Positions 17,267 through 25,040 of a stretch of 49,467 nucleotides of DNA are shown piece by piece. The translations under genes and the position numbers were made by a program. Origin of the DNA: Abiotrophia defectiva ATCC 49176 (GTDB lineage: Bacteria > Bacillota > Bacilli > Lactobacillales > Aerococcaceae); NCBI RefSeq assembly GCF_000160075.2, contig NZ_KI535340.1, positions 976,880 through 1,026,346 on the forward strand. The letters run 5' to 3'. The stretch's first letter is position 1; each line of letters opens with the position of its first letter. The notes beneath the pieces are model-generated. The model searched no databases, was not told the DNA's origin, and saw only the letters and a list, made by a program, of their open reading frames with translations.

Positions 17267-19267
17267 GTGAAAGAAATCGTCATTGTCGGTGCCGGTTATG
17301 CCGGTATCTCGGCCGCCCGTAAGTTGGGCAAGACCTTCAAGAATGACGCGGATGTTAAGATTACTTTGGTAGATAAGCATGCCTACCATACCTACATGAC
17401 TGAATTGCATGAGGTAGCGGGGGGACGTGTGGAAGCTAACGCGGTCAAGTATGACTTACAACGTATCTTCAACAAATACAAAAAAGTACAATTAGTAACA
17501 GACACTGTGGTCGGGATTGATGAAGCCACTAAGACAGTCCAAGGTGAAAGCTACAGCTATCATTATGATTATTTGATTTTAGCCATGGGTGGCGAAGCTA
17601 ACGACTTCGGCGTCGCAGGTGTTAAGGAAAATGGCTTTACCCTCTGGTCACTGGCGGCAGCAGAGCGCATTCGAGCTCACATCAAGGAATGCTGTGCCAA
17701 GGCCGAACACGAACCTAACCAAGCTAAACGTCGTGCCTTACTCAGCTTCATCGTCTGCGGTGCAGGCTTTACTGGGGTTGAAATGGTCGGTGAGCTGATC
17801 GAATGGGTACCTCGCTTAGCTAAGGATTACCACTTAGATGAAGAAGAATTCTCTGTTCACTTGGTAGAAGCTGCGCCAAAAATCTTGGCTATGGTGACTG
17901 AAAAGGAACAAGACAAGGCCATGCGTTACATGACCAAAGTTGGTATCAAAGTCTCAACTGGTGACGGGATTCAAGCCGTTAACAAGCATAATGTAGAGTT
18001 GGCCTCAGGCAAGACCATCGACAGCTACACCACAATCTGGACTGCCGGGGTGCAAGGTAATACCGAAGCCAAGGTCTTTGGTTTAGAGACTGGCCGGGCT
18101 AACCGTCTGGTGGCTGACCAATACATGGAAGCTAAGGACCACCCAGGTATCTATGTGGTAGGGGACTTGGTTTACTATGAAGATCCAAATGAAGGCGGTC
18201 GTCCAACGCCTCAAATCGTTCAGGCAGCTGAACAAACTGGGGAAACCGCGGCCCACAACATCATTGCCGATATCAAAGGAACTGAGAAACACGCCTACAA
18301 GGGTAAATACGATGGCTTTATGGTCTCTATTGGCTCCCGTTACGGGGTGGCCTTCCTCATGGGCAAATGGCATTTGACTGGCTTCTTCGCTATGTTGATG
18401 AAGCACTTAGTCAATGTGCTCTACTTCTTCACCATTCGTTCCTTCTACTACATGTGGACCTATGTTCGTCATGAGTTCTTCAAGATTAAGGACAAACGCA
18501 ACATTTTCCGCGGGCATTTAGCTGCTCACGGTAACATCCTCTGGTCCGTGCCACTGCGTTTCTTCTATGGGTCTGTTTGGCTTTTAGAAGGGCTTAAGAA
18601 GGCCTTCGGTCTCTGGGGAACCACTAACTGGTTTGGAGACAAGGTTGTCTTCCCATTTGCCTGGTTACAAGAAACTGCAAATGCTGCAGCATCAGCTGTG
18701 ACTTCTGGGGCCTCTGAGGCAGCTAGCTCTGTGTCATCTGTTGTGACTTCTGGCGCCTCTGAAGCCGTTAGCTCCGTATCTTCTGCAGTGACTTCTGGTG
18801 CTTCTGAAGCAATGAGTTCTGCCGCTAGCTCTGCCGGTGGCGCTGTCGCTCAAGCTAGCCATGCGGTCTTCGGCCTCAGCTACGCTTACGGGGAAAGTCC
18901 AAAACCTGTCTTAGACGGTATGCCAGATTGGTTCGCGGCTATTATGCGCTTCTTCGTGCCTAACCGCGATATGGCCCTCTTTATGCAAAAATTCATGACC
19001 GTTATGGAAATCTTAATTGGGTTAGCCTTGATTGCAGGTCTCTTCGTCTGGTTAATCAATGCCGGGACGGTGGTCTTAGTCACCATGTTCTGCTTATCAG
19101 GTATGTTCTACTGGGTTAACATCTGGTTTATTCCAGTTGCTATCGCCCTTATGAATGGCTCTGGTCGGGCCTTTGGTCTGGACTACTGGGTAATGCCTTG
19201 GTTAGGTAAGAAGCTGGATCGTTGGCTCTATGGCCGCACCAGTCACCACTATGGTCCACCAGCCTAA
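17267..19267 (+). CDS. ndh2: Type II NADH dehydrogenase with C-terminal membrane extension (EET-type Ndh2)
   Basis: This is a single-subunit NADH:quinone oxidoreductase of 666 residues. The FAD-binding GAGYAG is at 8-13, the NADH-binding GAGFTG at 165-170, and YVVGDL lies late in the core. Beyond the usual roughly 400-residue enzyme there is a hydrophobic stretch, a Ser/Ala-rich linker with three 15-residue repeats (about 477-521), and a DoxX-like four-helix segment. Long Ndh2 forms with membrane tails are used in flavin-based extracellular electron transfer. The neighbours (dmkB, pplA-like, apbE, dmkA) fit that role: NADH electrons are passed to demethylmenaquinone. GTG 17267 is chosen, eight bases after GAGGAG; GTG 17258 and TTG 17261 are too close. 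Confidence 0.88.
   Translation: MKEIVIVGAGYAGISAARKLGKTFKNDADVKITLVDKHAYHTYMTELHEVAGGRVEANAVKYDLQRIFNKYKKVQLVTDTVVGIDEATKTVQGESYSYHYDYLILAMGGEANDFGVAGVKENGFTLWSLAAAERIRAHIKECCAKAEHEPNQAKRRALLSFIVCGAGFTGVEMVGELIEWVPRLAKDYHLDEEEFSVHLVEAAPKILAMVTEKEQDKAMRYMTKVGIKVSTGDGIQAVNKHNVELASGKTIDSYTTIWTAGVQGNTEAKVFGLETGRANRLVADQYMEAKDHPGIYVVGDLVYYEDPNEGGRPTPQIVQAAEQTGETAAHNIIADIKGTEKHAYKGKYDGFMVSIGSRYGVAFLMGKWHLTGFFAMLMKHLVNVLYFFTIRSFYYMWTYVRHEFFKIKDKRNIFRGHLAAHGNILWSVPLRFFYGSVWLLEGLKKAFGLWGTTNWFGDKVVFPFAWLQETANAAASAVTSGASEAASSVSSVVTSGASEAVSSVSSAVTSGASEAMSSAASSAGGAVAQASHAVFGLSYAYGESPKPVLDGMPDWFAAIMRFFVPNRDMALFMQKFMTVMEILIGLALIAGLFVWLINAGTVVLVTMFCLSGMFYWVNIWFIPVAIALMNGSGRAFGLDYWVMPWLGKKLDRWLYGRTSHHYGPPA
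18695..18829 (+). repeat. Three in-frame 45-bp tandem repeats inside ndh2
   Basis: Three consecutive 15-codon units encode xVTSGASEAxSSxxS. The units differ at many synonymous positions (for example GGGGCC, GGCGCC and GGTGCT for Gly-Ala), so they are not freshly copied. They form a flexible Ser/Ala linker between the membrane segment and the DoxX-like tail. Confidence 0.85.
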
Positions 19268-19284
19268 AAAATCAAGTAAATAAG

Positions 19285-19332
19285 GAGGCCCCCGTGTGGG
19301 GCCTCGCTTTGTAAGAGGAGCTAGTCTCCTCT
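19285..19332 (+). terminator. Two back-to-back hairpins between ndh2 and dmkB
   Basis: Hairpin 1 is GAGGCCCC-CGTGT-GGGGCCTC (19285-19305). Hairpin 2 is AGAGGAG-CTAGT-CTCCTCT (19314-19332). Neither has a clean U-run (GCTTTGT and CACTTTC follow), so full termination is doubtful. Partial termination or mRNA processing that lowers dmkB relative to ndh2 is more likely. Confidence 0.55.
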
Positions 19333-19356
19333 CACTTTCTAGAAAGGAGGCCAACC

Positions 19357-20334
19357 ATGGTTCACCCGATATGGGAGTCTTTACCATATATTCAAGAGGA
19401 ACTCGTGGCGGTCAAAGCTCTGATGAAGTCAGAGCTCCAGCTTAAAATCCCGGATGTCCGAGAGAAAATTCTGGCCTATATGGATGCCCCAGGCAAGTAC
19501 CTGCGGGCCGGACTCTGTCTGGCCATGGCCCAGCTGACTCCAGAAGGCATCACCCAGTCCAAACGCTATATTGCGGCAGCCATTGAGGTCCTACATTTGG
19601 CCACGCTCATTCATGACGATGTCATTGATGAGGCGGATACTCGCAGGGGCATTGAGGCCCTCCATATTCAAAAGTCCAACCGCCTAGCCATCTATGCGGG
19701 AGACTATCTTATGACCTATGCGGCTCGCTTGATTCAAAAGAGCCAACAGGAATTTGACCGCAATCCTCTGGATGCCTGGGTGATGGAGGGGATTCTGATA
19801 GGGGAGCTTAACCAACTTGCCAACCAATACCGTCAGGGCATGACCATGTATGATTACCTACGACAGATTCGAGGCAAGACGGCCCTCTTATTTGCAGCCG
19901 CGACTTTCTTCGGCTACTATAGCCTGAGCCAGTCAGCCCTGCAGAATCGCCAGGCCTTCTACCTAGGCCAAGCCATTGGTATGGCCTTCCAGCTCCGAGA
20001 TGACCTAATAGACTACCAGGTGGATGCCAAGGTCAGTGGCAAGCCTCGTATGCAGGATGTCCAAAATGGTATCTATACAGCGCCCCTAATTCTAGGCTTG
20101 CAGGCGGATCCAAGTCTGCGTCAAGAACTTAAGGAGCGGGGTCAACCTTGGAGCCAGCAAGAGCTAGATCGACTTTATCAATCCCTAGTGGACTTAGGGA
20201 CTTTGACAGAGACGGAGCGCCTGGTAGACAACTATCTGGCCAAGGCTGAGAAACGACTCAGAGGACTCGGGGGCAAGCAAGAGAGCCAGGCACTAGTCAA
20301 CCTGCTCAATCAAGTTATGAAGCGACACTTTTGA
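19357..20334 (+). CDS. dmkB: Polyprenyl diphosphate synthase (DmkB-like)
   Basis: This trans-isoprenyl diphosphate synthase of 325 residues would build the long prenyl chain used for demethylmenaquinone. The first aspartate-rich motif DDVID is at 87-91 and the second, DDLID, is at 215-219, with KYLRAGL near the N-terminus and an RGKTALLF segment. The start ATG 19357 follows AGAAAGGAGGCCAACC. Its place between ndh2 and pplA matches the dedicated EET quinone pathway gene dmkB rather than a general ispA/hepT. A paralogous housekeeping synthase elsewhere in the genome cannot be excluded. Confidence 0.85.
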   Translation: MVHPIWESLPYIQEELVAVKALMKSELQLKIPDVREKILAYMDAPGKYLRAGLCLAMAQLTPEGITQSKRYIAAAIEVLHLATLIHDDVIDEADTRRGIEALHIQKSNRLAIYAGDYLMTYAARLIQKSQQEFDRNPLDAWVMEGILIGELNQLANQYRQGMTMYDYLRQIRGKTALLFAAATFFGYYSLSQSALQNRQAFYLGQAIGMAFQLRDDLIDYQVDAKVSGKPRMQDVQNGIYTAPLILGLQADPSLRQELKERGQPWSQQELDRLYQSLVDLGTLTETERLVDNYLAKAEKRLRGLGGKQESQALVNLLNQVMKRHF

Positions 20335-20413
20335 TAGGGGCTTGTCATGGACATGAGACTCAAATTGCGTTAAACTATAGGATGTAAACATATACAGTAA
20401 AGGGGTATTTGGA

Positions 20414-21259
20414 ATGAAAAAATCATTGTTAAAATCAACCATGCTCTTAGCAGCCGTTTTATCTTTGGGGACTAGCTTGTCTAGCGTTGTTTTAGCGGAA
20501 GATGCTAAACCAGCTGCAACCACTACTTTTGAAGTCAAAGACTTGAAAGACGGCGAATATACCGCTGTGTCTGACGCTGACGAACGTGGCTGGAAACTCC
20601 ACCACACCATCGTAGTTAAAGACGGTAAAGTCGCTTCTTCTAACTACGACTATGTCAACGACAAGGGCGAGAAGAAGTCTGAAAACGCTGAGTACAACGA
20701 CAAAATGAAAGAAAAAACTAAAGTTTCTGCGGCTGAAGCCATGAAGAAATTAGACGAAAGCCTGGTAAAAGACGGCAAGGCTGACGTAGTGACCGGCGCA
20801 AGCCACACTAGCGAAGTGTTCTTCTTCTCTACTAAGGTACTCTTGAAACAAGCCAAAGAAGGTAAGACTGGCGAAGTCAACATCTCTAAATTACCACTTC
20901 AAGATGGCGAATATACTTTGGAAGCACCAGCTGACCAACGTGGTTGGACTACCAAGTTCGTCCTCACTGTCAAAGACGGTAAAGTAGAAAAAGCAGACTA
21001 CGACATGTACAAAGACGGCAAACGTAAGTCTGAAGATGCTGACTACAACAAGATGATGGCTGACAAGGCTAAAGTCTCTTACGCTGATGCAGTTAAGCAA
21101 TTAAACGAAGCCTTAGTTAAGTCTAGCAATGCCAATGTAGATGTTGTGACTGGGGCAACCAACACAACTAACGCCTTCAAGACCTATGCTAAACAATTGT
21201 TAGAAGCAGCCGCTTTAGGTGAAAAAGAAGTCATCAAAGCTGCCGTTGTTGGCGAATAA
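20414..21259 (+). CDS. pplA: Secreted double FMN-binding protein, PplA-like, without lipobox
   Basis: This 281-residue exported protein has two tandem FMN-binding domains. The signal peptide is MKKSLLKSTMLLAAVLSLGT... with likely signal peptidase I cleavage after VVLA (28). Each domain starts DGEYT (46-50, 164-168), contains RGW, and ends in an ApbE flavinylation motif: DVVTGAS (124-130) and DVVTGAT (243-249). In Listeria the equivalent PplA is a lipoprotein that carries FMN and relays electrons to outside acceptors. Here there is no Cys anywhere in the protein, so lipid anchoring is impossible as written. The first site has Ser where Thr is usual. apbE follows directly and supplies the flavin. 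Confidence 0.85.
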   Translation: MKKSLLKSTMLLAAVLSLGTSLSSVVLAEDAKPAATTTFEVKDLKDGEYTAVSDADERGWKLHHTIVVKDGKVASSNYDYVNDKGEKKSENAEYNDKMKEKTKVSAAEAMKKLDESLVKDGKADVVTGASHTSEVFFFSTKVLLKQAKEGKTGEVNISKLPLQDGEYTLEAPADQRGWTTKFVLTVKDGKVEKADYDMYKDGKRKSEDADYNKMMADKAKVSYADAVKQLNEALVKSSNANVDVVTGATNTTNAFKTYAKQLLEAAALGEKEVIKAAVVGE

Positions 21260-21272
21260 TAAGTAGTGAAGG

Positions 21273-21305
21273 GAGGCTGGGATTGTTCCCGGCCTCTATT
21301 TTTAT
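21273..21305 (+). terminator. Terminator after pplA
   Basis: GAGGCTGGGA and TCCCGGCCTC pair over ten bases with one G.U around TTGT, followed by TATTTTTAT. This suggests pplA can be expressed as a separate abundant transcript, with apbE-dmkA reached by read-through or by a promoter in the next 80 bases. Confidence 0.8.
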
Positions 21306-21388
21306 GGCTCCAAGCAGAGCCTGCCTGATCTATCAGGTAAGATTAGCAGGTGGCAGACCAAATAGGCTGTCACCAAAAAGGAGTAAGT

Positions 21389-22513
21389 ATGAAGAAAACA
21401 ACTATAATGCAAGGCTTGGCTTTGGGCTTCTTAATCTTAGGCTCCTTGAGTCCCGTTTGGGTTAGTGCTGAGGAGACCAGTAGCAGCACCAGCCAGTCTG
21501 ATAGCAGTGCTAGTGCTGAAGCGAGTCCAGAGCCCTTACCAGTAGTCACCACGCCCCTCATGCGGGCTGAGACCAAGCTCCATACGGCCGTCACCCTGCA
21601 AATTTTCCATGAGGGGTCAGAGGCCGAAGCGGCCATGACCGAAGCCTACGACTACATGGACCGCATGGAGCAACTGCTATCCACCAACTTGGAAGGGTCG
21701 GATGTCTACCGCATTAACCAGGCGGCAGGCCATGAGGCGGTCAAGGTTGATCCAGCCACCCTGACCATTATTAAGCAGGGCCTAGAAACAGCGGAAGTAT
21801 CAGGCGGGCGCTTCGATATTTCCATTGGGGCCGTGTCCAATCTCTGGAAGATTGGGGATGTAGATGCGCGCAAGCCTAGCGATCAAGAAATTCAGGCAGC
21901 CCTGCCTAAGATTGACTACCACAAAATCACTCTAGATGAAGCAGCCCAAACGGTACGTCTGGAAGAAGAGGGCATGGCCCTAGAATTAGGTGGGATTTCC
22001 AAGGGCTATATTGCCGACGGCATCCGCAATATCTTCGCCAAACACGGCGTCAATACGGCCATTATCAACCTAGGTGGTAATGTCATTGTCATGGGCACCT
22101 CGCCATCCAGTCCTGAGGGTTGGAATGTTGGGGTCCAAGATCCTGATGAGGTGCGGGGTCAAGTCGTGGGAACCAAACGGGTCATCGACGGAACAGTCGT
22201 GACTTCTGGAATCTATGAACGTTATGTGGAAGTGGACGGGGTCCGCTATCACCACATCCTGGATCCTAAGACGGGCTACCCGGTGGATAATGACCTGTCA
22301 GGGGCGACTATTTTTACCAAAGTATCGCTCAAGGCCGATGCCCTGTCGACCACACTCTTCCTCTTGGGGACCAAGGATGGCTTGGCCTTTATTGAGAGCC
22401 TAGATGGGGTTGAAGCGGTGCTGATTGATAAAGATCACGGGGTCCACGTGACTTCTGGCCTCAAGGATAGCTTCCAACTAACGAATGAGGGGTATCATCT
22501 TGTTGAAGATTAA
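21389..22513 (+). CDS. apbE: FAD:protein FMN transferase ApbE
   Basis: ApbE is an extracytoplasmic enzyme that attaches FMN from FAD to Thr/Ser in target proteins, here most likely the two sites of the PplA-like protein. It has 374 residues. The signal peptide is MKKTTIMQGLALGFLILGSL... with cleavage after VSA and no lipobox Cys, unlike most Gram-positive ApbE lipoproteins. Family motifs include LGGISKGYIADGI, INLGGNVIVMG and SGIYERY. A Ser/Thr-rich spacer follows the signal. ATG 21389 is chosen because AAAGGAGTAAGT precedes it; a longer frame from 21350 has no signal at its start. It is co-transcribed with dmkA. Confidence 0.92.
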   Translation: MKKTTIMQGLALGFLILGSLSPVWVSAEETSSSTSQSDSSASAEASPEPLPVVTTPLMRAETKLHTAVTLQIFHEGSEAEAAMTEAYDYMDRMEQLLSTNLEGSDVYRINQAAGHEAVKVDPATLTIIKQGLETAEVSGGRFDISIGAVSNLWKIGDVDARKPSDQEIQAALPKIDYHKITLDEAAQTVRLEEEGMALELGGISKGYIADGIRNIFAKHGVNTAIINLGGNVIVMGTSPSSPEGWNVGVQDPDEVRGQVVGTKRVIDGTVVTSGIYERYVEVDGVRYHHILDPKTGYPVDNDLSGATIFTKVSLKADALSTTLFLLGTKDGLAFIESLDGVEAVLIDKDHGVHVTSGLKDSFQLTNEGYHLVED

Positions 22514-23453
22514 GCAAAAGCTAGCGATTTTCTTTGAGTTTGTTGAGCTCAGGACCAAGGTGGCCAGCGTCTTTCCCATGCTGGCGGGCTTCTTGTGGAC
22601 CTATTATCGCTTGGGGCGTTTCAATTGGGTTAATGCTAGCCTCTTCGCCTTGGCGGTGCTGAGCTTCGATATGTGTACGACGGCCATTAATAATGCCGTT
22701 GATTACCACAAGGCCGTGGATCTGGATTACAAAACCAGCGAAAATGTCATTGGGGTCCATCAATTAGATTTTGGGCAAATGGTCCGGATTATTTTTGGCC
22801 TCTTGGCCTTCTCGGTTATCGTCTCCCTAGTCATTGTCAGTCGGACGGATGTCCTCCTGCTAGTGCTTGGCGGCCTCTGCTTCCTAATAGGGATTGGCTA
22901 TACTTATGGACCTATGCCCTTATCACGCCTGCCCCTAGGGGAAGTCTTCTCAGGCCTTACCATGGGTTTTGGCATCTTCTTCCTAGCCGTCTATATGACC
23001 GCTTACGACCAGTTGCTTTGGAGCCAGTGGACAGGTGGGATGGTGACCATTGGCTGGAACTGGGCCCTGACCCTGGAGCTCTTCTGCTACAGCCTGCCCC
23101 TGGTCAGCTTAATTGCCGGCATTATGCTAGCCAATAATACCTGTGACTTGGAAGTGGATATCCGCAACCACCGCTTCACCCTAGTTTATTACCTAGGCAA
23201 AGCGCGAGCGCTAGCCCTCTATACTGGTTTGCAAGTTCTGCCCTGGCTAGTCTTATTGGGCCTGGCTTTGACAGGGCGCCTGCCAATCTGGGGCTTGGTG
23301 ACTTTTGTTGGCCTGGCTCTCCACTGGCCTAAGGTCCTGGCCTTCCGCGCCAAACAAGTTAAGCGCGAAACCTTCGTCCTCTCGGTCCAATCCTTCGTCT
23401 TGGTTGCCAGCCTCTATTGTGCTTGGTTGCTGCTAGGCATCCTCTTGCCTTAA
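22500..23453 (+). CDS. dmkA: UbiA-family prenyltransferase (DmkA/MenA-like)
   Basis: This membrane prenyltransferase joins 1,4-dihydroxy-2-naphthoate to a polyprenyl diphosphate, giving demethylmenaquinone for the EET branch. It has about 317 residues and eight or nine membrane segments. The two Asp-rich motifs are NNAVDYHKAVD (64-74) and NNTCDLEVDIRNHR. The start is uncertain: TTG 22500 lies behind AGGGG, inside the apbE 3' end; ATG 22485 has no ribosome binding site. The overlap with apbE means coupled translation. It completes the quinone pair with dmkB upstream. Confidence 0.87.
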   Translation: MLKIKQKLAIFFEFVELRTKVASVFPMLAGFLWTYYRLGRFNWVNASLFALAVLSFDMCTTAINNAVDYHKAVDLDYKTSENVIGVHQLDFGQMVRIIFGLLAFSVIVSLVIVSRTDVLLLVLGGLCFLIGIGYTYGPMPLSRLPLGEVFSGLTMGFGIFFLAVYMTAYDQLLWSQWTGGMVTIGWNWALTLELFCYSLPLVSLIAGIMLANNTCDLEVDIRNHRFTLVYYLGKARALALYTGLQVLPWLVLLGLALTGRLPIWGLVTFVGLALHWPKVLAFRAKQVKRETFVLSVQSFVLVASLYCAWLLLGILLP

Positions 23454-23464
23454 CTAAATGAATA

Positions 23465-23509
23465 GCCTCCCTAGCTTGGATGACAGGTCCGAGTTAGGGA
23501 GGCCTTTTT
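23465..23509 (+). terminator. Terminator of the apbE-dmkA transcript
   Basis: GCCTCCCTA (23465-23473) pairs with TAGGGAGGC (23495-23503), with an inner TTGGA/TCCGA helix and a CTTTTT tail. Confidence 0.88.
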
Positions 23510-23524
23510 GGGTATGAGAGCCTA

Positions 23525-23533
23525 TGCTATAAT
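23525..23533 (+). promoter_or_regulatory. Extended -10 promoter of the WYL regulator gene
   Basis: TGCTATAAT is a perfect extended -10, 20 bases before the start codon. No good -35 is visible. Confidence 0.6.
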
Positions 23534-23553
23534 AGGATGAAAGGGGTGATAGG

Positions 23554-24444
23554 ATGAAAGCAGGCCGTCTTTTAGGAATTTTGCATTATTTGTTGGCTCA
23601 TGGCCGGACTCCGGCCCGAGTCTTGGCCCAGCGTTTTGAGGTGACCGAGCGGACCATTTTGCGGGATATGGATGATCTATCGGAATTTGGCGTGCCGGTT
23701 TATGCCATTCAGGGCCAAGGGGGAGGCTGGGAAATTGACCGGCGCTATGTCTTGCCGGCTGGACTGCTCCAAGAGCAAGAACAGAGCCAGATTCTGGCCG
23801 CACTAGAAGCCAGTCAGGCTGATGATGGACTCTTAGATAAGTTGAAGGCCCATTTCAAAGGCAGTCAAAAAGCTGACCACTGGCTCTTGGTGGACCAAAC
23901 TACTTGGCATCAAAGCCCCCATCTATCTCATGACTTTGACCTACTCAAGCAGGCTATTTTGGAGCGTCACTTGGTGACCTTTCGCTACTGTTCTAATCAG
24001 GGTATCTGGAGTCAGCGGCAGGTGGAGCCAGCTCGGCTAGTACTCAAGCACTATCGCTGGTATCTCTATGCTTGGTGCCGGGAACGGCAAGACTTTCGCT
24101 ATTTTAAGTTAAGTCGTATGCAGGACCTCCAAGTCTTGACGCAAGGCTTTGAATCGGATTATAGCCACTTGGACTTGCCCCAGACCCTGTCTGAGGCAGA
24201 CTTAAGTCCAGTCAGTCTACGCTTTGATGACCAGGTGGCTTATCGGGTCTATGATGATTTCGCTGGACTAGCGGTCAAAGATGACCAAGGCAGCCTCCTA
24301 GTTGAGACCCAGCTGCCAATTAGTCAGGACCTGGTGGCCTACCTCTTATCTTACGGAGCCCATGTTCAAGTCCTAGCCCCTCAGTCACTAGCCCAATCAT
24401 TCCAGCATCAAATAAAAGAAATGTGGCAAAAAACTCAACCCTGA
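23554..24444 (+). CDS. HTH/WYL-domain transcriptional regulator (YafY type)
   Basis: This is a 296-residue regulator. The N-terminal DeoR-like helix-turn-helix covers about residues 1-60, with RFEVTERTILRDMDDL as the recognition region. The WYL ligand-binding domain shows the motif in HYRWYLYAWC (about 170), followed by a C-terminal wHTH-like extension. WYL proteins sense small molecules or nucleic acid and often regulate adjacent genes. The adjacent GyrI-like ligand-binding gene and its promoter directly downstream are natural targets. A near-identical copy of its last roughly 70 codons recurs at 28059. A hairpin overlaps its stop codon. Confidence 0.88.
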   Translation: MKAGRLLGILHYLLAHGRTPARVLAQRFEVTERTILRDMDDLSEFGVPVYAIQGQGGGWEIDRRYVLPAGLLQEQEQSQILAALEASQADDGLLDKLKAHFKGSQKADHWLLVDQTTWHQSPHLSHDFDLLKQAILERHLVTFRYCSNQGIWSQRQVEPARLVLKHYRWYLYAWCRERQDFRYFKLSRMQDLQVLTQGFESDYSHLDLPQTLSEADLSPVSLRFDDQVAYRVYDDFAGLAVKDDQGSLLVETQLPISQDLVAYLLSYGAHVQVLAPQSLAQSFQHQIKEMWQKTQP

Positions 24445-24474
24445 CAGAAGATGTCGGGGTTAGCTTGCTATACT
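24437..24474 (+). promoter_or_regulatory. Hairpin over the WYL stop codon and extended -10 of the GyrI-like gene
   Basis: AACCCTGACA-GAAGA-TGTCGGGGTT (24437-24461) forms a 10-bp stem with one G.U. It is followed within a few bases by TGCTATACT (24466-24474), an extended -10 for the next gene. The same arrangement is repeated at about 28265-28303 in the duplicate. Confidence 0.55.
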
Positions 24475-24506
24475 AGACTTATCAAAGAGTTAAAGGAGGA
24501 AGTATC

Positions 24507-24953
24507 ATGACCTACGATGTCAAAAAAGTCGATCCCCTCTACAAGGCCAAGGAGACGCCAGCTCTAGTGACCGTGCCTAGCCAACGCTTCTTAGAGATGA
24601 CGGGGCAGGGTGACCCCAATGAGGAAGGGGGTGCCTACAGTCAGGCGCTGGCCATTCTCTACGGTGTAGCTTACGCCCTCAAGATGTCCTACAAGACTGA
24701 CTATGTCATTCCCAACTTCCAGCAATATGTAGTCGCGCCCCTAGAAGGCCTCTGGTGGCAAGAAGACCAGCTTCAAGGGCAAGTCGACTATAGTCACAAG
24801 GCTAATTTTCATTGGCACGCCTTAATCCGAGTACCTGACTTCATTCGGCCAGAGGATGTGGCATGGGCCAAGGCGCAAGTCAAAGACAAGAAAGGTCTGG
24901 ACTGTCAGGCGCTCACACTGGTTAGCTTGGACGAAGGCCTCTGTGTGAAGTAA
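24507..24953 (+). pseudogene. GyrI-like domain protein, copy 1, 5' part (interrupted)
   Basis: The first 147 codons match the intact copy at 28336 almost residue for residue (MTYDVKKxxPLYKAKETPAL onward) until DEGLCV. The sequence then leaves the gene, giving Lys and a stop. The break coincides with CTCTGTGT at 24939-24946, which is repeated at 26707 where the gene resumes. GyrI-like proteins bind small molecules or drugs; this truncated form lacks the last third and probably does not fold properly. Its promoter and AAAGGAGGAAGTATC ribosome binding site are intact. Confidence 0.9.
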
Positions 24954-24965
24954 AAAATATTGGTA

Positions 24966-24994
24966 TTACAGAGAAACATAAAATATGATACAAT
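24966..24994 (+). promoter_or_regulatory. Promoter of the inserted PfpI-like gene
   Basis: TTACAG (24966-24971), a 17-base spacer and TACAAT (24989-24994), all within the insert, so the cargo brings its own promoter. Confidence 0.6.
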
Positions 24995-25040
24995 AAAAAC
25001 AATTAATAGTTCGATCATTTATCAAAGAGGAGTAAGCATT

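Noticed and set aside
24960-25040. Longer N-terminus for the PfpI-like protein
   Set aside because: It would include the promoter, and a strong ribosome binding site lies right before ATG 25041.
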